NCBI GenBank assembly: GCA_910583885.1
Contig: CAJUAC010000002.1
Span: 1 to 64,000 of the forward strand
Reading direction: 5' to 3'
DNA from: an uncultured Oscillospiraceae bacterium
GTDB taxonomy: Bacteria; Bacillota; Clostridia; Oscillospirales; Oscillospiraceae
Length of the DNA stretch: 64,000 nt
The position numbers were made by a program, and so were the translations under genes. A model generated the notes under the pieces. It was not told the DNA's origin. It was given only the letters and a program-made list of their open reading frames with translations, and did no database searches. Positions 1 through 7,897 of this stretch are shown here, piece after piece; within the stretch, counting starts at the first letter, position 1, and each line of letters opens with the position of its first letter.

Positions 1-124
1 AGTGGAATAAATCGGACCACCACCATTCCACCGTGTCGCCTCTGGCCTTATGCCAGGCGGATATTTTCATAAGTGCCAGGTTTGGGTAGTTGTGGCCGTC
101 CACGTCGATCAGGCCAATTTTCAA
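1..124 (-). CDS. Phage/ICE-type conserved protein, N-terminal fragment
   Basis: A TTG start at 124-122 overlaps the TGA stop of the upstream methyltransferase, and the frame stays open to the window edge (41 residues visible). The N-terminus reads KIGLIDVDGHNYPNLALMK followed by a segment ending ARGDTVEWWW. I recall this beginning from a family common in Firmicutes phages and integrative elements, often annotated as radical-SAM or B12-binding-like; that assignment is from memory and the catalytic part is not in the window. The tight overlap makes it the next gene of the same operon. The unusual TTG start rests on the family-like N-terminus and the overlap. Confidence 0.6.
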   Translation of the reverse strand, partial: MKIGLIDVDGHNYPNLALMKISAWHKARGDTVEWWWSDLFH

Positions 125-2043
125 GCCGTCACCGCCTTTTCCAGCTGCTCCATGGTGGTGATCTCCTCCCCGCACCACTCCGGCAGGTTGGCCCGCACCA
201 GAGCCGTGGCAAAGGGAGGCGGGACCGCGTTTCCGCACCTGGCCACCTGCTTTGTTTTCCCGTACTCCCTTCCGGTGTAGTCCCGATCTATTTTGTAGTC
301 GTCCGGGAAACCGTTGGCCCGGTACAGTTCGCGGGGTGTCAGCATACGCAGGCCAATGTCCGCCATGAAATACCATACCCCGCCGATCAGGAACAGAATC
401 ACCTCGGTGTCCTCCATGGTGTAGCCGCAAAACTCATTCAGCGCCGCCCGGATTTTCGGCCAGTTTCCCAGGTCTGCCCCCGGCTCCGCTTTGGCGATCC
501 TAGTCGTTATCACGCCATGATGGCCTCCGCCGGCGGTGATTGTCTGGAGTGGATCCTGGGCTTGTCCGCCCAGGTTTGTGCCTTTTAGCTTGACCATGTG
601 GGCGGTCTGGAGGGCATTGTGGTCCACCGCTGTCACAGTGGGAAGTGGGGCAGACGCCGCCGCTCCCACCACTCCACCGTAATACTTGGACAGGTTCGCC
701 ACCGTCAGGCCCTCCCGGTCCCGCGTTGTTACCGTGTGGAGCGGGTCCGCCACGTCCTGGTTGTGATCTCCGCTATAATATTTTGTCAATGTCGCCGCCG
801 CCAGGCCGTAACGGTTGGAGGCGTCAATGGTCATAATGGGATCTGTCACCCCCTGGCCCCGGACCCGCTCGGTTCGCTCGGTGTGATATTGGATCATGGC
901 TGGGCACACCACGCACTCCTCCGCCTTTGAAACTTGGGTGTGTGTTGGCTCCTCCGCGCGCCGGCAGCGATCCCCGCCGCCCGTCTGGCCAATGGCCGCC
1001 AGCGTTGGGGTGATCACCATTTGATGGCCGCCGGCGCCCGTTCCCGTTATCGTGTTCACCGGGTCTGTGATGGCGGTGCCCACCGCGTTCTGGTTGTTGT
1101 GCATGGTCAGCGGCGCCATGACCGGGCTGGCTATGCCATACCCGTGTTTTGCGGTGATAGTCTGGAGTGGATCCCCCATCCCTTGCCCCCGGAAGTCCCC
1201 GGAATGGTTCACGATCACCAGGAACGGGGAGGCGGACCGGATCACGAACTTGTCCACCCCACGGGCCACTCGGCGCATGGTATTCCTGGCCAGCGGACGG
1301 ACCGCCGCCACGCCGTACCGTTCCCTGATTTCCTCCTTTGTCGCAAAAATAGAGGGGGTGGGCAGGCTCCAGTCTATGATCTCCGCCGCGCTGCGCCACG
1401 GCTTTTTGGTCCCCGCCTTGACCTCCTGGCTGTCCGCCGGCGCGTGGGTCGGCTCTGGCCACACAATGGGCCGCCCGTCGCTGCGGGCAATCAGAAAAAA
1501 CCGCTTTCTTGTGGTAGGCGCTCCATAGTCCGCCGCCACCAGTTCCCGCCACTCCACCACATAGCCCAGGGCCTCCAGCTGGCCCAGCCATTGGCGGAAT
1601 GTCTGGCCAGCCTTTGATTTGACGGGATGGCCCCGCCGAACAGGCCCCCAGGTCTGGAACTCCTCCACATTCTCCAGGATGATCACGCGGGGGCGGACGG
1701 TCCCAGCCCACCGCAGGACGATCCAGGCAAGGCCCCTTATATTCTTGTCCACGGGCTTTCCGCCCTTTGCCTTGCTGAAATGCTTACAGTCCGGGGAAAA
1801 CCAGGCCAGCCCCACCGGGCGGCCTCCGCATACCTCCACCGGGTCCACGTCCCATACGCTGGCTTGGTAGTGTATAGTGTGGGGGTGGTTGGTCCGGTGC
1901 ATTAGGATGGCGTCCGGGTCATGGTTTATGGCTATGTCCACCACGCGGCCCGTGGCCAGTTCGATCCCCGTGGAGGCCCCGCCGCCGCCGGCGAAATTGT
2001 CCACTATGATTTCATCCAGCAGGTTTATTTGTCCGCGGCTCAC
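121..2043 (-). CDS. DNA (cytosine-5) methyltransferase with repeat-built recognition region
   Basis: This 640-residue protein should transfer a methyl group from SAM to C5 of cytosine in DNA. Visible motifs are the SAM-binding motif I (DNFAGGGGASTG, about 15-26), the catalytic loop with SPDCKHFS (Cys86), ENVEEF (about 124-129), APTTRKRFF (175-183), the motif IX-like TPRELYRANGFP (569-580) and the motif X-like CGNAVPPPFA (603-612). Between motifs VIII and IX lies a long segment (about 285-510) containing seven imperfect copies of a DPLxTIT-like motif, at about 291, 327, 365, 401, 433, 466 and 497. The size exceeds the usual 320-450 residues because of this segment. It starts with GTG overlapping the upstream stop (GTGA) and has an AAGGGAGG ribosome site. 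No restriction partner is next to it, so it is probably a self-protection or orphan enzyme. Confidence 0.9.
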   Translation of the reverse strand: MSRGQINLLDEIIVDNFAGGGGASTGIELATGRVVDIAINHDPDAILMHRTNHPHTIHYQASVWDVDPVEVCGGRPVGLAWFSPDCKHFSKAKGGKPVDKNIRGLAWIVLRWAGTVRPRVIILENVEEFQTWGPVRRGHPVKSKAGQTFRQWLGQLEALGYVVEWRELVAADYGAPTTRKRFFLIARSDGRPIVWPEPTHAPADSQEVKAGTKKPWRSAAEIIDWSLPTPSIFATKEEIRERYGVAAVRPLARNTMRRVARGVDKFVIRSASPFLVIVNHSGDFRGQGMGDPLQTITAKHGYGIASPVMAPLTMHNNQNAVGTAITDPVNTITGTGAGGHQMVITPTLAAIGQTGGGDRCRRAEEPTHTQVSKAEECVVCPAMIQYHTERTERVRGQGVTDPIMTIDASNRYGLAAATLTKYYSGDHNQDVADPLHTVTTRDREGLTVANLSKYYGGVVGAAASAPLPTVTAVDHNALQTAHMVKLKGTNLGGQAQDPLQTITAGGGHHGVITTRIAKAEPGADLGNWPKIRAALNEFCGYTMEDTEVILFLIGGVWYFMADIGLRMLTPRELYRANGFPDDYKIDRDYTGREYGKTKQVARCGNAVPPPFATALVRANLPEWCGEEITTMEQLEKAVTA

Positions 2044-2342
2044 AGTGTCCCGCCTCCCTTTATCTCCATATACAGGGCGCGGTCTTTCCCGGTCCGCTTA
2101 CACCACGCCCATTCAATCATGGCGCCTGCGCTTTCCTGGTAGTCCGGCAGGAACACGGCCAGGTCCGCAGCGTTCAGCATGGCAAGCGTGATCTGCATAT
2201 AGTCCGGTTCCTCCAGGCCCGCCGGTAAAATGGCCGGGTTCAGGACTACATGGCCCAGCACCTCCAGTTTTTCGGCGGCCTCTTGAAACTTTGCTCTATA
2301 ATTGTTGTCGCCAGTGATCTTCCCGGCTATGTAAATTTTCAC
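2040..2342 (-). CDS. DUF4406-type nucleoside deoxyribosyltransferase-like protein
   Basis: A 100-residue protein beginning KIYIAGKITGDNNYRAKF, which matches the start of the DUF4406 / nucleoside 2-deoxyribosyltransferase-like fold. A segment with LNPAILPAGL, a run NAADLAVFLPDY and a late GAMIEWAW follows the arrangement of this family. The GTG at 2342 is preferred over upstream in-frame codons because AAAGGAG lies 8 nt before it. The stop overlaps the start of the C5 methyltransferase by 4 nt, so the two are probably translationally coupled. In phages such proteins are suspected to act on nucleotides, but the substrate is not known. Confidence 0.72.
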   Translation of the reverse strand: MKIYIAGKITGDNNYRAKFQEAAEKLEVLGHVVLNPAILPAGLEEPDYMQITLAMLNAADLAVFLPDYQESAGAMIEWAWCKRTGKDRALYMEIKGGGTL

Positions 2343-2419
2343 AGGCTGCACTCCTTTTTCCGGCTTGCAAACCGTCCGGCGCGTTGCTATAATATAGACA
2401 GTTGGACGGTTCCCGCCGT

Positions 2420-2707
2420 TCACTTCACCACCTGCGCCGCGTTGTCAGCACCGGGCGCGGGTGGTTTCTCTTTTGCCTCATAGTTGATATGGGCCGCCGC
2501 CACCAACTTGGCGATCTCTGCGCCGATCAGGCTGTCCGGGCACTCTGCCGCGCCCACGTCCTCCGCCGAAACGGTGGCCCGCTCTATGCTGGTCAGCCTT
2601 GCCCAGTCCTCTGTGACACACAGGTGAAAGTCACCGTTTGCCCATCGGTCAATCGAAATAATGATCCGCCCGCCGCCCTTTAGCGTGGTTCTCAATTTGT
2701 CGCTCAT
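2420..2707 (-). CDS. Hypothetical phage-type protein
   Basis: A 95-residue protein of unknown function. The N-terminal half (MSDKLRTTLKGGGRIIISID, then WANGDFHLCVTEDW) looks like short beta strands; the C-terminal half is Ala/Glu-rich and probably helical, with a Pro-rich tail. No membrane segment or metal motif is visible. It sits in the same orientation as the methyltransferase genes on both sides. Its ATG would overlap (ATGA) the end of an alternative reading frame that continues from the preceding methyltransferase if the poly-G tract changed length. I do not recognise the family. Confidence 0.6.
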   Translation of the reverse strand: MSDKLRTTLKGGGRIIISIDRWANGDFHLCVTEDWARLTSIERATVSAEDVGAAECPDSLIGAEIAKLVAAAHINYEAKEKPPAPGADNAAQVVK

Positions 2708-2768
2708 TCTGTCACTTTCCCTTTCCGGCGGGCCATGGCGGCCAGCCGGCTAAATATGGTTTTCAGGG

Positions 2769-3548
2769 CTACCCCCCCCCCCCCCGCGCAAAAATAGACA
2801 GTTGGGCGGTTTCCGTTGCGATCCGTTCCTTGGCTGTTTCAAAATATCCCCTGTCCAGTTCTATGCCGATAAATGCCCGCCCCGTTTTTGCGCAGGCCAC
2901 CCCGGTGGATCCACTCCCCATGAATGGGTCAAATACGATCCCGCCCTTTGGGCAAATTTCAATCAGTCTTTCCAGCAGTTCCACCGGCTTTTGGGTTTGG
3001 TGGTCTTTATTTTTTGACGGCACACTTGGAACTCGGAAACATCCAGCACCGATAAAAACCCCACTTTTGTATTCCGTTTTCCTTTGCCCGTTTGTTCCCC
3101 ATACGATATATTCACAGTCATTTCTAAAACGGTTTGGGATCGGTCTGCTTGTCCCTTTATCCCATACAACAATGCCGCGATATATCCACCCGGCGGCCTG
3201 TAATGCGTCCGTCATGGCTGGCAGGTTGCGCCAGTCCACAAAAACGGCACACACGCTTTCTTGCTTTGCCTTTTGGCGGCACTTACTCAAAACCATGCGC
3301 ATGAACTCCGTAAAACTGCGCTGGTCCATGTTGTCCCCGCTGAAATTTTGAAACCTGGCGGCGCCCTTATAATCATCATCACAATACTTTTCGCGTGTAC
3401 TCTTTTTGCGGTCCCCTGCAAATAGGCCACCGGACGAATACGGCGGATCGCACAGCACCATGTCCACCGTCATGTCCGGTATTTCCTGCATTTCTTCCAT
3501 ACAATCCCCACAGTACACGGCGGCCGGTCCGATCACCTCTTTTTTCAT
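2769..3548 (-). CDS. Beta-class DNA amino-methyltransferase (probably N6-adenine)
   Basis: A 259-residue SAM-dependent DNA methyltransferase. The catalytic motif IV is CDPPYSSGG (about 33-41), and the SAM-binding motif FDPFMGSGSTG lies near the C-terminus, the order typical of the beta class. QTQKPVELLERLI before the SAM site is also characteristic. DPPY favours N6-adenine over N4-cytosine, although the exact base cannot be proven by eye. The ATG at 3548 overlaps the stop of the upstream methyltransferase (ATGA). The gene ends in an uninterrupted run of 14 G on the coding strand, giving a Gly4 tail directly before TAG. A change in tract length would alter only the tail. Confidence 0.88.
   Translation of the reverse strand: MKKEVIGPAAVYCGDCMEEMQEIPDMTVDMVLCDPPYSSGGLFAGDRKKSTREKYCDDDYKGAARFQNFSGDNMDQRSFTEFMRMVLSKCRQKAKQESVCAVFVDWRNLPAMTDALQAAGWIYRGIVVWDKGTSRPIPNRFRNDCEYIVWGTNGQRKTEYKSGVFIGAGCFRVPSVPSKNKDHQTQKPVELLERLIEICPKGGIVFDPFMGSGSTGVACAKTGRAFIGIELDRGYFETAKERIATETAQLSIFARGGGG
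2772..2785. repeat. 14-base poly-C/poly-G homopolymer
   Basis: An uninterrupted run of 14 C on the plus strand (14 G on the coding strand) sits at the last codons of the DNA methyltransferase gene. It is the longest C/G homopolymer I noticed in the window. Such tracts are prone to slippage in replication and to errors in sequencing, so its true length is uncertain. Confidence 0.95.
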
Positions 3549-4489
3549 GGTTCCACCTCCTCCATTGTGATCTGGTCAAATTGCACCGTTGTGGCGGCGA
3601 TCCTGTCCGTGGCCATTTTCCAATATTTCCGGTTAATCTCCACGCCCACAAAATCCCGCCGCAGACGCTTGGCCACCACTCCGGTGGTCCCGCTCCCCGC
3701 GAACGGATCCAGAACGGTCCCACCCTCCGGGCACCCGGCCAATATGCACGGCTCCACCAGGCGCTCCGGGAATGTGGCATAATGGGCTGCCTTAAACTGT
3801 CCCGTTGCTATGTTCCACACACTCCGTTTGTTCCGGCTCCCGGTTCTGTTTGCGGTGTTCCCATGGCTTTCCCGCGCCACGCGGGCGCTGTTCTGGAATG
3901 ATTGACCGCCCGTATAGGCTCCGCCGCCCCGGAACGTCCTGGCGTTCCCTTTGGTCCCGCACGGCTCCCGGATGGCCGCCGCGTCGAAATAGTAGCGTTC
4001 TGATTTTGACAGCAGGAAAATATATTCATGGGCTTTGGCGCAACGGTCCCGGACGCTCTCCGGCATAGCGTTGGTCTTGTGCCATACAATATCCTGCCGT
4101 AAATACCACCCATCAGCCCGCAGGGCAAAAGCTAAAAGCCACGGGATCCCAATCAGGTCCTTGTATTTGTACCCGCCCGGCGGGTGCTTTGCCGTGTGGC
4201 CGTGTGCGTTCCTGGTGTTCGTCGGTGGCTGCGCTCCCGATCTAGTGGCGTAGCTGTCCCCGATATTGACCCACAGGGTCCCGTCCGGGCGCAGGACCCG
4301 CCTGACCTCCCGGAACACGTCCACCAGCTTGTCCATGTACTCCTCCGGGGTGTCCTCCATGCCGATCTGTCCGGCGGCCCCATAGTCCCGCAGGTTGTAA
4401 TAAGGCGGGGAGGTCACGCAGGTGTGGACGCTCTCCGGCTCCAGTGTCCGCAGCTGTTCCAGCGCGTCACCGCAAAGGATCGTTTCCAT
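3545..4489 (-). CDS. Beta-class DNA methyltransferase (N4-cytosine or N6-adenine)
   Basis: A 314-residue enzyme starting METILCGDALEQL. Motif IV is TSPPYY (about 27-32), followed by LRDYGAAGQIGME, the IGDSYA segment, and a C-terminal SAM-binding DPFAGSGTTG, the beta-class order. SPPY is found in N4-cytosine enzymes and also in many N6-adenine enzymes, so the base is left open. The open frame extends 41 codons upstream, but the ATG at 4489 is preferred because AGGAGGTGG lies just before it and the family motif begins here. Its beginning overlaps the upstream gene by 23 nt, and its stop overlaps the next methyltransferase (ATGA). It has no adjacent endonuclease. Confidence 0.88.
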   Translation of the reverse strand: METILCGDALEQLRTLEPESVHTCVTSPPYYNLRDYGAAGQIGMEDTPEEYMDKLVDVFREVRRVLRPDGTLWVNIGDSYATRSGAQPPTNTRNAHGHTAKHPPGGYKYKDLIGIPWLLAFALRADGWYLRQDIVWHKTNAMPESVRDRCAKAHEYIFLLSKSERYYFDAAAIREPCGTKGNARTFRGGGAYTGGQSFQNSARVARESHGNTANRTGSRNKRSVWNIATGQFKAAHYATFPERLVEPCILAGCPEGGTVLDPFAGSGTTGVVAKRLRRDFVGVEINRKYWKMATDRIAATTVQFDQITMEEVEP

Positions 4490-4832
4490 CGTCCGCCACC
4501 TCCTGGGCCAAAAACCACGCCGGGCTGTTCCGTTCCGCCTGGTGTGGGCAGTTTTCCGCGTCGCAGTTCTCCGCCTGGCAGGCGGTGCAATAGGTCCGCT
4601 GGAAAACTTCATCCCACGGGGTTTCTAATGTGGGAATGGCGGCCAGGAACTCCGCCAGGGCAGCAGGGGAGGCGGTGATCTTGTCAAAATATGTGGGGCG
4701 CAGTTCCCGGTCCTCCATGGCGTCCTCAATTTCCTGCAGTTTCTTTAGGGCCTGCGCTATTGGCCAGCTTTGCAGGTTGGAGGCCACAAAGTCACGATCA
4801 AAGTTAAATTCCCTTATAGTCAACCTTTCCAC
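4467..4832 (-). CDS. Hypothetical protein with cysteine cluster
   Basis: A 121-residue protein of unknown function. The N-terminal two thirds look helical; the C-terminal third carries YCTACQAENCDAENCPHQ, a cluster of four Cys and one His that could bind zinc. GTG at 4832 was chosen because AGGAGG lies 7-12 nt upstream and the earlier frame is low-complexity. It starts 2 nt after the stop of the upstream gene and overlaps the downstream methyltransferase by 23 nt. This placement suggests co-expression with the methyltransferase, not a known role. Confidence 0.62.
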   Translation of the reverse strand: MERLTIREFNFDRDFVASNLQSWPIAQALKKLQEIEDAMEDRELRPTYFDKITASPAALAEFLAAIPTLETPWDEVFQRTYCTACQAENCDAENCPHQAERNSPAWFLAQEVADDGNDPLR

Positions 4833-4834
4833 AG

Positions 4835-5419
4835 CTATTCCTCCTCTTTGTGGAGGTCCACACCCTCCAGGGCCTCCCACACGGCCCGCTCCCAGGCTTT
4901 TGCCCACCCGGATTTTGCTTTCCGCACAGCCTCCACCGCTATGGCCTCGGTGCCGTCGTCCCACAGCAGGCGGCAGTTGTCCACCACAATGGCGCCGTCA
5001 TGCTCCGCCGCGTCCCGCTCCACCATGCCCAGGTAGGACAGCGGGATCCCCCAGCAGGCCCCGGCGCCCTCCGCCGTCTGGAAAATCTGAAACCCCTGCA
5101 TGATCACCGGCACCATGTCAACATCATCCCCGCGCTCACCAATTCGCCAGTTGTTCATTTCCGCGTTGGCGTTCTCCGGTATGACCAGCTGCGGGTTCAG
5201 GCCTTTCATGATGTTGGTGGGTTCGTTCTCGCCCGGTATCATTCCGGCGTGTTCCACGATGGTGGCCAGGACCTTGCGCGGCATGACCTCCCGGCGGGCC
5301 TGGATATACCAGGACTGTGTATAGATGGACATGATCCCGCCCCGGCTGTTGACGGTGTACCCGCCGCCCTTATAGGCCCGCTTGATGGCCCGGACCGCCC
5401 CGGCCTCATTGATCAGCAT
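4835..5419 (-). CDS. Hypothetical phage/ICE protein
   Basis: A 194-residue soluble protein without a recognisable domain. It has a basic start (RAIKRAYKGGGYTVN), a central acidic stretch (ERGDDVDMVPVIMQGF) and a Trp/Ala-rich helical C-terminus ending in HKEEE. No signal peptide or membrane segment is seen. The ATG at 5419 has GAGGGTG about 6 nt upstream. It lies in the middle of the minus-strand block, 15 nt after the upstream gene. Function unknown. Confidence 0.6.
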   Translation of the reverse strand: MLINEAGAVRAIKRAYKGGGYTVNSRGGIMSIYTQSWYIQARREVMPRKVLATIVEHAGMIPGENEPTNIMKGLNPQLVIPENANAEMNNWRIGERGDDVDMVPVIMQGFQIFQTAEGAGACWGIPLSYLGMVERDAAEHDGAIVVDNCRLLWDDGTEAIAVEAVRKAKSGWAKAWERAVWEALEGVDLHKEEE

Positions 5420-5434
5420 TTTTTCACCCTCTTT

Positions 5435-5701
5435 TCATATGATGTATGGCATTTTCGCCGGAATGTCCCCCGGCTCCGCCGCCCACACCTGGGCGTCCGT
5501 GATCTCCGTCCAGTCGCACCGCCACACCTCCGCCGCGTTCAATATGGCGGCCAGGTTGGAGGAATGGGGGACCACCACGGTGCCATGGGCCGGGTGGCTT
5601 ACCCTGGACCGCCCCGGCACGTTCCAGCGGTGTTCCCTGGCCCGCTTTTCCGCGTCTGTCAGTATGCGGGCGCGTTCCGCCGGGTCTATTCCCCGGCCCA
5701 T
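5435..5701 (-). CDS. Small hypothetical protein
   Basis: An 88-residue protein starting MGRGIDPAERARILTDAEKR, with an Ala/Arg-rich helix, a central HPAHGTVVVPHSS strand-turn segment and a Trp-rich C-terminal part. The much longer open frame upstream reads in a second frame of the lytic transglycosylase gene and is rejected; the ATG at 5701 leaves a 16-nt overlap with that gene's stop. The ribosome site is weak (GGTGAAC). No family is recognised. Confidence 0.5.
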   Translation of the reverse strand: MGRGIDPAERARILTDAEKRAREHRWNVPGRSRVSHPAHGTVVVPHSSNLAAILNAAEVWRCDWTEITDAQVWAAEPGDIPAKMPYII

Positions 5702-6444
5702 GCGTTCACCGTACACTCCCAGCGTTCCATGGCCTCCAGCACGGCGTCCGTGTACTCGGTGGAGGTTACGCCAGCGTCCCAGGCTCTCCGCGCTCCAGTT
5801 TGCCCCATGTTGTAGGCCATGGCCACCATGGCTGCGTCCCCATATTCCGCCAGGTATTTCCCCAGCTTGTAGCACCCGCCGGCTATGTTGCCCTCCGGGT
5901 TGGTGGGGTCCAGGCCGGTGGTGGCCTCCAGTTCCGCGTGGTATGTCCCATTGGGTCCTGGGTTCAGCTGGAAGATCCCCACCTCTCCAGCCGGTCCTAT
6001 GGCGTCCATGTTGAACTGTCCACGGGTTTCCCAGTCTGCCACGGCCAGGGCCAGGGGATAGGGGCACCCATACAGGTGGCAATAGGTCCGTATGTAGTCC
6101 TGGTATTCCCAGGACAGGGGCACCGCCGCCGAAAAATAGCCCTGGGCCTCCAGCGCCTCCCCGATCCGCTGTTTTTCCTCCGGATCCTCCGCTGCCCGGT
6201 ACAAGGCCGCAAATTCCCAGGCGTCGCCCACCAGCAGGGTGGCCTCCGGTTCCTGCGCCACGGCAAAGATCACGGCGGGCCGTTCCGCTTTCGCCGCCTC
6301 TTTGGCCGTCTTGCTGGTGTCCATGGCCACGTTGGCCACGATCAGCGCCACAATGGCCAGCACCAGCGCGATCACCGGGGCCGCCTGTCGGATTTTTTCC
6401 AGCGGCTCCATGGTTGCAATTCGTTTTCCGGTTCTCCCGCTCAT
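5686..6444 (-). CDS. Membrane-anchored lytic transglycosylase (SLT-type)
   Basis: A 252-residue protein. Residues about 21-40 (PVIALVLAIVALIVANVAM) form one N-terminal membrane helix, so the catalytic domain should lie outside the membrane. The C-terminal half is a goose-type/SLT muramidase: ADWETRGQF with the likely catalytic Glu, then GEVGIFQLNP and AMAYNMG, the three classic motif positions. It would cleave the MurNAc-GlcNAc bond of peptidoglycan. Conjugative elements use such enzymes to open the wall for the mating channel, and some phages use them for DNA entry, so a role in transfer is possible. The ATG at 6444 has GGAGG 8 nt upstream and overlaps the previous stop (ATGA). Confidence 0.82.
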   Translation of the reverse strand: MSGRTGKRIATMEPLEKIRQAAPVIALVLAIVALIVANVAMDTSKTAKEAAKAERPAVIFAVAQEPEATLLVGDAWEFAALYRAAEDPEEKQRIGEALEAQGYFSAAVPLSWEYQDYIRTYCHLYGCPYPLALAVADWETRGQFNMDAIGPAGEVGIFQLNPGPNGTYHAELEATTGLDPTNPEGNIAGGCYKLGKYLAEYGDAAMVAMAYNMGQTGARRAWDAGVTSTEYTDAVLEAMERWECTVNAWAGE

Positions 6445-6623
6445 GTCTGCTTGTCCTCCTTTTTCCTGCGGGTGGGCCAGCCGGTCACATCGTACTGGAT
6501 CCCAAACCGGCGGCGTCCACATTCCACACAGGTGATTTTCTCACACCGCCCGCCGGCGGGTTTCACGGTCTTACCCCTGGCCTCCAGGGCCACGGCGCAG
6601 GGCTTACACAGCAGTTTTTTCAC
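6441..6623 (-). CDS. Small zinc-ribbon protein
   Basis: A 60-residue basic protein with two cysteine pairs: LCKPC near the N-terminus and CEKITCVECG in the middle, consistent with one structural zinc site. It begins MKKLLCKPCAVALEARGK. Both ends overlap their neighbours by ATGA, so it is firmly part of the operon. Small basic zinc ribbons in phage early regions often bind nucleic acid or a host protein; no specific role can be given. Confidence 0.7.
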   Translation of the reverse strand: MKKLLCKPCAVALEARGKTVKPAGGRCEKITCVECGRRRFGIQYDVTGWPTRRKKEDKQT

Positions 6624-7315
6624 TCCGCCGCGCTCCTTTCGTCAATCCAGGCGGCGCACATATCCGCCTCCTGCAGACGCCACACCCACGGGGTCAGGTT
6701 CATGGCCTCCGTCATGGAGCGGGACCCGCCTTGCACCGCGTCGTCATAGGTCCCCATGTGCCACCGGATGGCCAGTGCCTCCTCCTCGGTCAGCACCATG
6801 TGGCGGGTGATCAGAAACAGGCTTTTTTCCCCGTGGCCCAGCGGGAACGGGTCCCGGAACGTATAGCCCAGGTAATCTTCCCATTTCCCCGTGTCCGGGT
6901 TCTTGCGGCGTTTGGTTTCCTGGTGATACACCCCCGCCTTGCAAACATCATGCAACAGGCCCAGGATCGCCACGGTTTCCGTTGTGTCCTCCACCAATAT
7001 CCCCTTTGGTGTGTCCCGCATTGTAATCTCCAGCAGGCGCTTGTAGACGTTCAGGCTATGGATCACCAGGCCGCCCGGCTGCGCTAGATGCTTATTTGTG
7101 GAGGCCGGGGCCATGAAAAAGTCCGTTTCATTTTCCAGCCATTCCACCAGGGCCGTCTTTCCGTTCCGGCCTATGGTGTTTCTATACACCTGCAAAAAGT
7201 CCCGTTTTGCGCGTTCTTCCTGGCTTGATTTGCTCAATGCCTCCAGGTTCCTTTTTACGTTCTCCGTTGCCTCCTCAAAAGTCAGGCCTGGCAGTTTCCC
7301 CGGTTCTCTGTCCAT
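6620..7315 (-). CDS. HD-domain phosphohydrolase
   Basis: A 231-residue soluble protein. The HD signature is LLHDVCKAG in the middle (about residues 118-126), preceded by GLVIHSLNVYKRLLEI, whose His is in the position of the first metal ligand, and followed by HGEKSLFLITRHM with the later His ligands. HD proteins hydrolyse nucleotides or phosphoesters using one or two metals. This arrangement resembles phage HD hydrolases near DNA-modification genes, so a nucleotide substrate is the likeliest guess. The ATG at 7315 has AGGAGG 6 nt upstream, and the stop overlaps the zinc-ribbon gene (ATGA). Confidence 0.75.
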   Translation of the reverse strand: MDREPGKLPGLTFEEATENVKRNLEALSKSSQEERAKRDFLQVYRNTIGRNGKTALVEWLENETDFFMAPASTNKHLAQPGGLVIHSLNVYKRLLEITMRDTPKGILVEDTTETVAILGLLHDVCKAGVYHQETKRRKNPDTGKWEDYLGYTFRDPFPLGHGEKSLFLITRHMVLTEEEALAIRWHMGTYDDAVQGGSRSMTEAMNLTPWVWRLQEADMCAAWIDERSAAE

Positions 7316-7324
7316 GTTTACCTC

Positions 7325-7897
7325 CTATTCCTCCGGGGCCTCGTTGCCCCAGGCGTCCCAGCCGTCCGCCCGCTGGCGGGCAAATAGTTCAATGCGGGGC
7401 ACGTCGCCCAGCAGTTCCACGATCCGCCTCCGTGTTTCGTCCGGCTTTTTGCTGTGCCCCTCAAAAGGGGCCTCAATGACCTGGTGGACCCGGTGACTTT
7501 GGATCCGCTCCTTTGCCTTAAATCCTGGAGCGATCCCCAGCAGGCACACCTCCACATTGGCGCGGGTATAGGCGCCCATGCCCCAAAAGTTCCCGCCGTT
7601 TTTGCGGTTCTTTTTCACCCATACAAAGGCGGCGGTTACATACCGAAACCCCCACGCCTCCATGACCTTGATGGCCTCCGCAATATTTGGGAACGTGGCC
7701 CACATGAAACAGGCCGCGCCCTCCGCACAGATGGAGGGGACCGGCATGGCGCAGATCGCGGCGGTGTCCATGGTCTGGTAGTGTTTCGCCGCGTTGCCCC
7801 GGCTCTTTGCCGTGGCTCCACATTGGCGGTATGCCCACGGGGGATCCGCATAGATCACGCTGTACCGCCGATCAGGCAGTGGCATAATTTCAGCCAT
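7325..7897 (-). CDS. MT-A70 family adenine methyltransferase
   Basis: A 190-residue protein with the MT-A70 catalytic motif ADPPW at about 18-22. HYQTM, the ACFMWATFPNIAEAI segment, AFVWVKKN and the C-terminal SKKPDETRRRIVELL all fit the family. Members methylate N6 of adenine in DNA (prophage members) or RNA. The start is uncertain: GTG at 7906 and ATG at 7897 are both in frame; ATG is preferred because AAGGGGGTG lies 6 nt before it. The gene overlaps the end of the upstream small gene. It is the fourth distinct methyltransferase of this block. Confidence 0.86.
   Translation of the reverse strand: MAEIMPLPDRRYSVIYADPPWAYRQCGATAKSRGNAAKHYQTMDTAAICAMPVPSICAEGAACFMWATFPNIAEAIKVMEAWGFRYVTAAFVWVKKNRKNGGNFWGMGAYTRANVEVCLLGIAPGFKAKERIQSHRVHQVIEAPFEGHSKKPDETRRRIVELLGDVPRIELFARQRADGWDAWGNEAPEE

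Noticed and set aside
5702..6082. Upstream extension of the small gene at 5435-5701
   Set aside because: It reads in a second frame of the lytic transglycosylase gene and is Gly/Arg/Pro-biased; the internal ATG at 5701 suffices.
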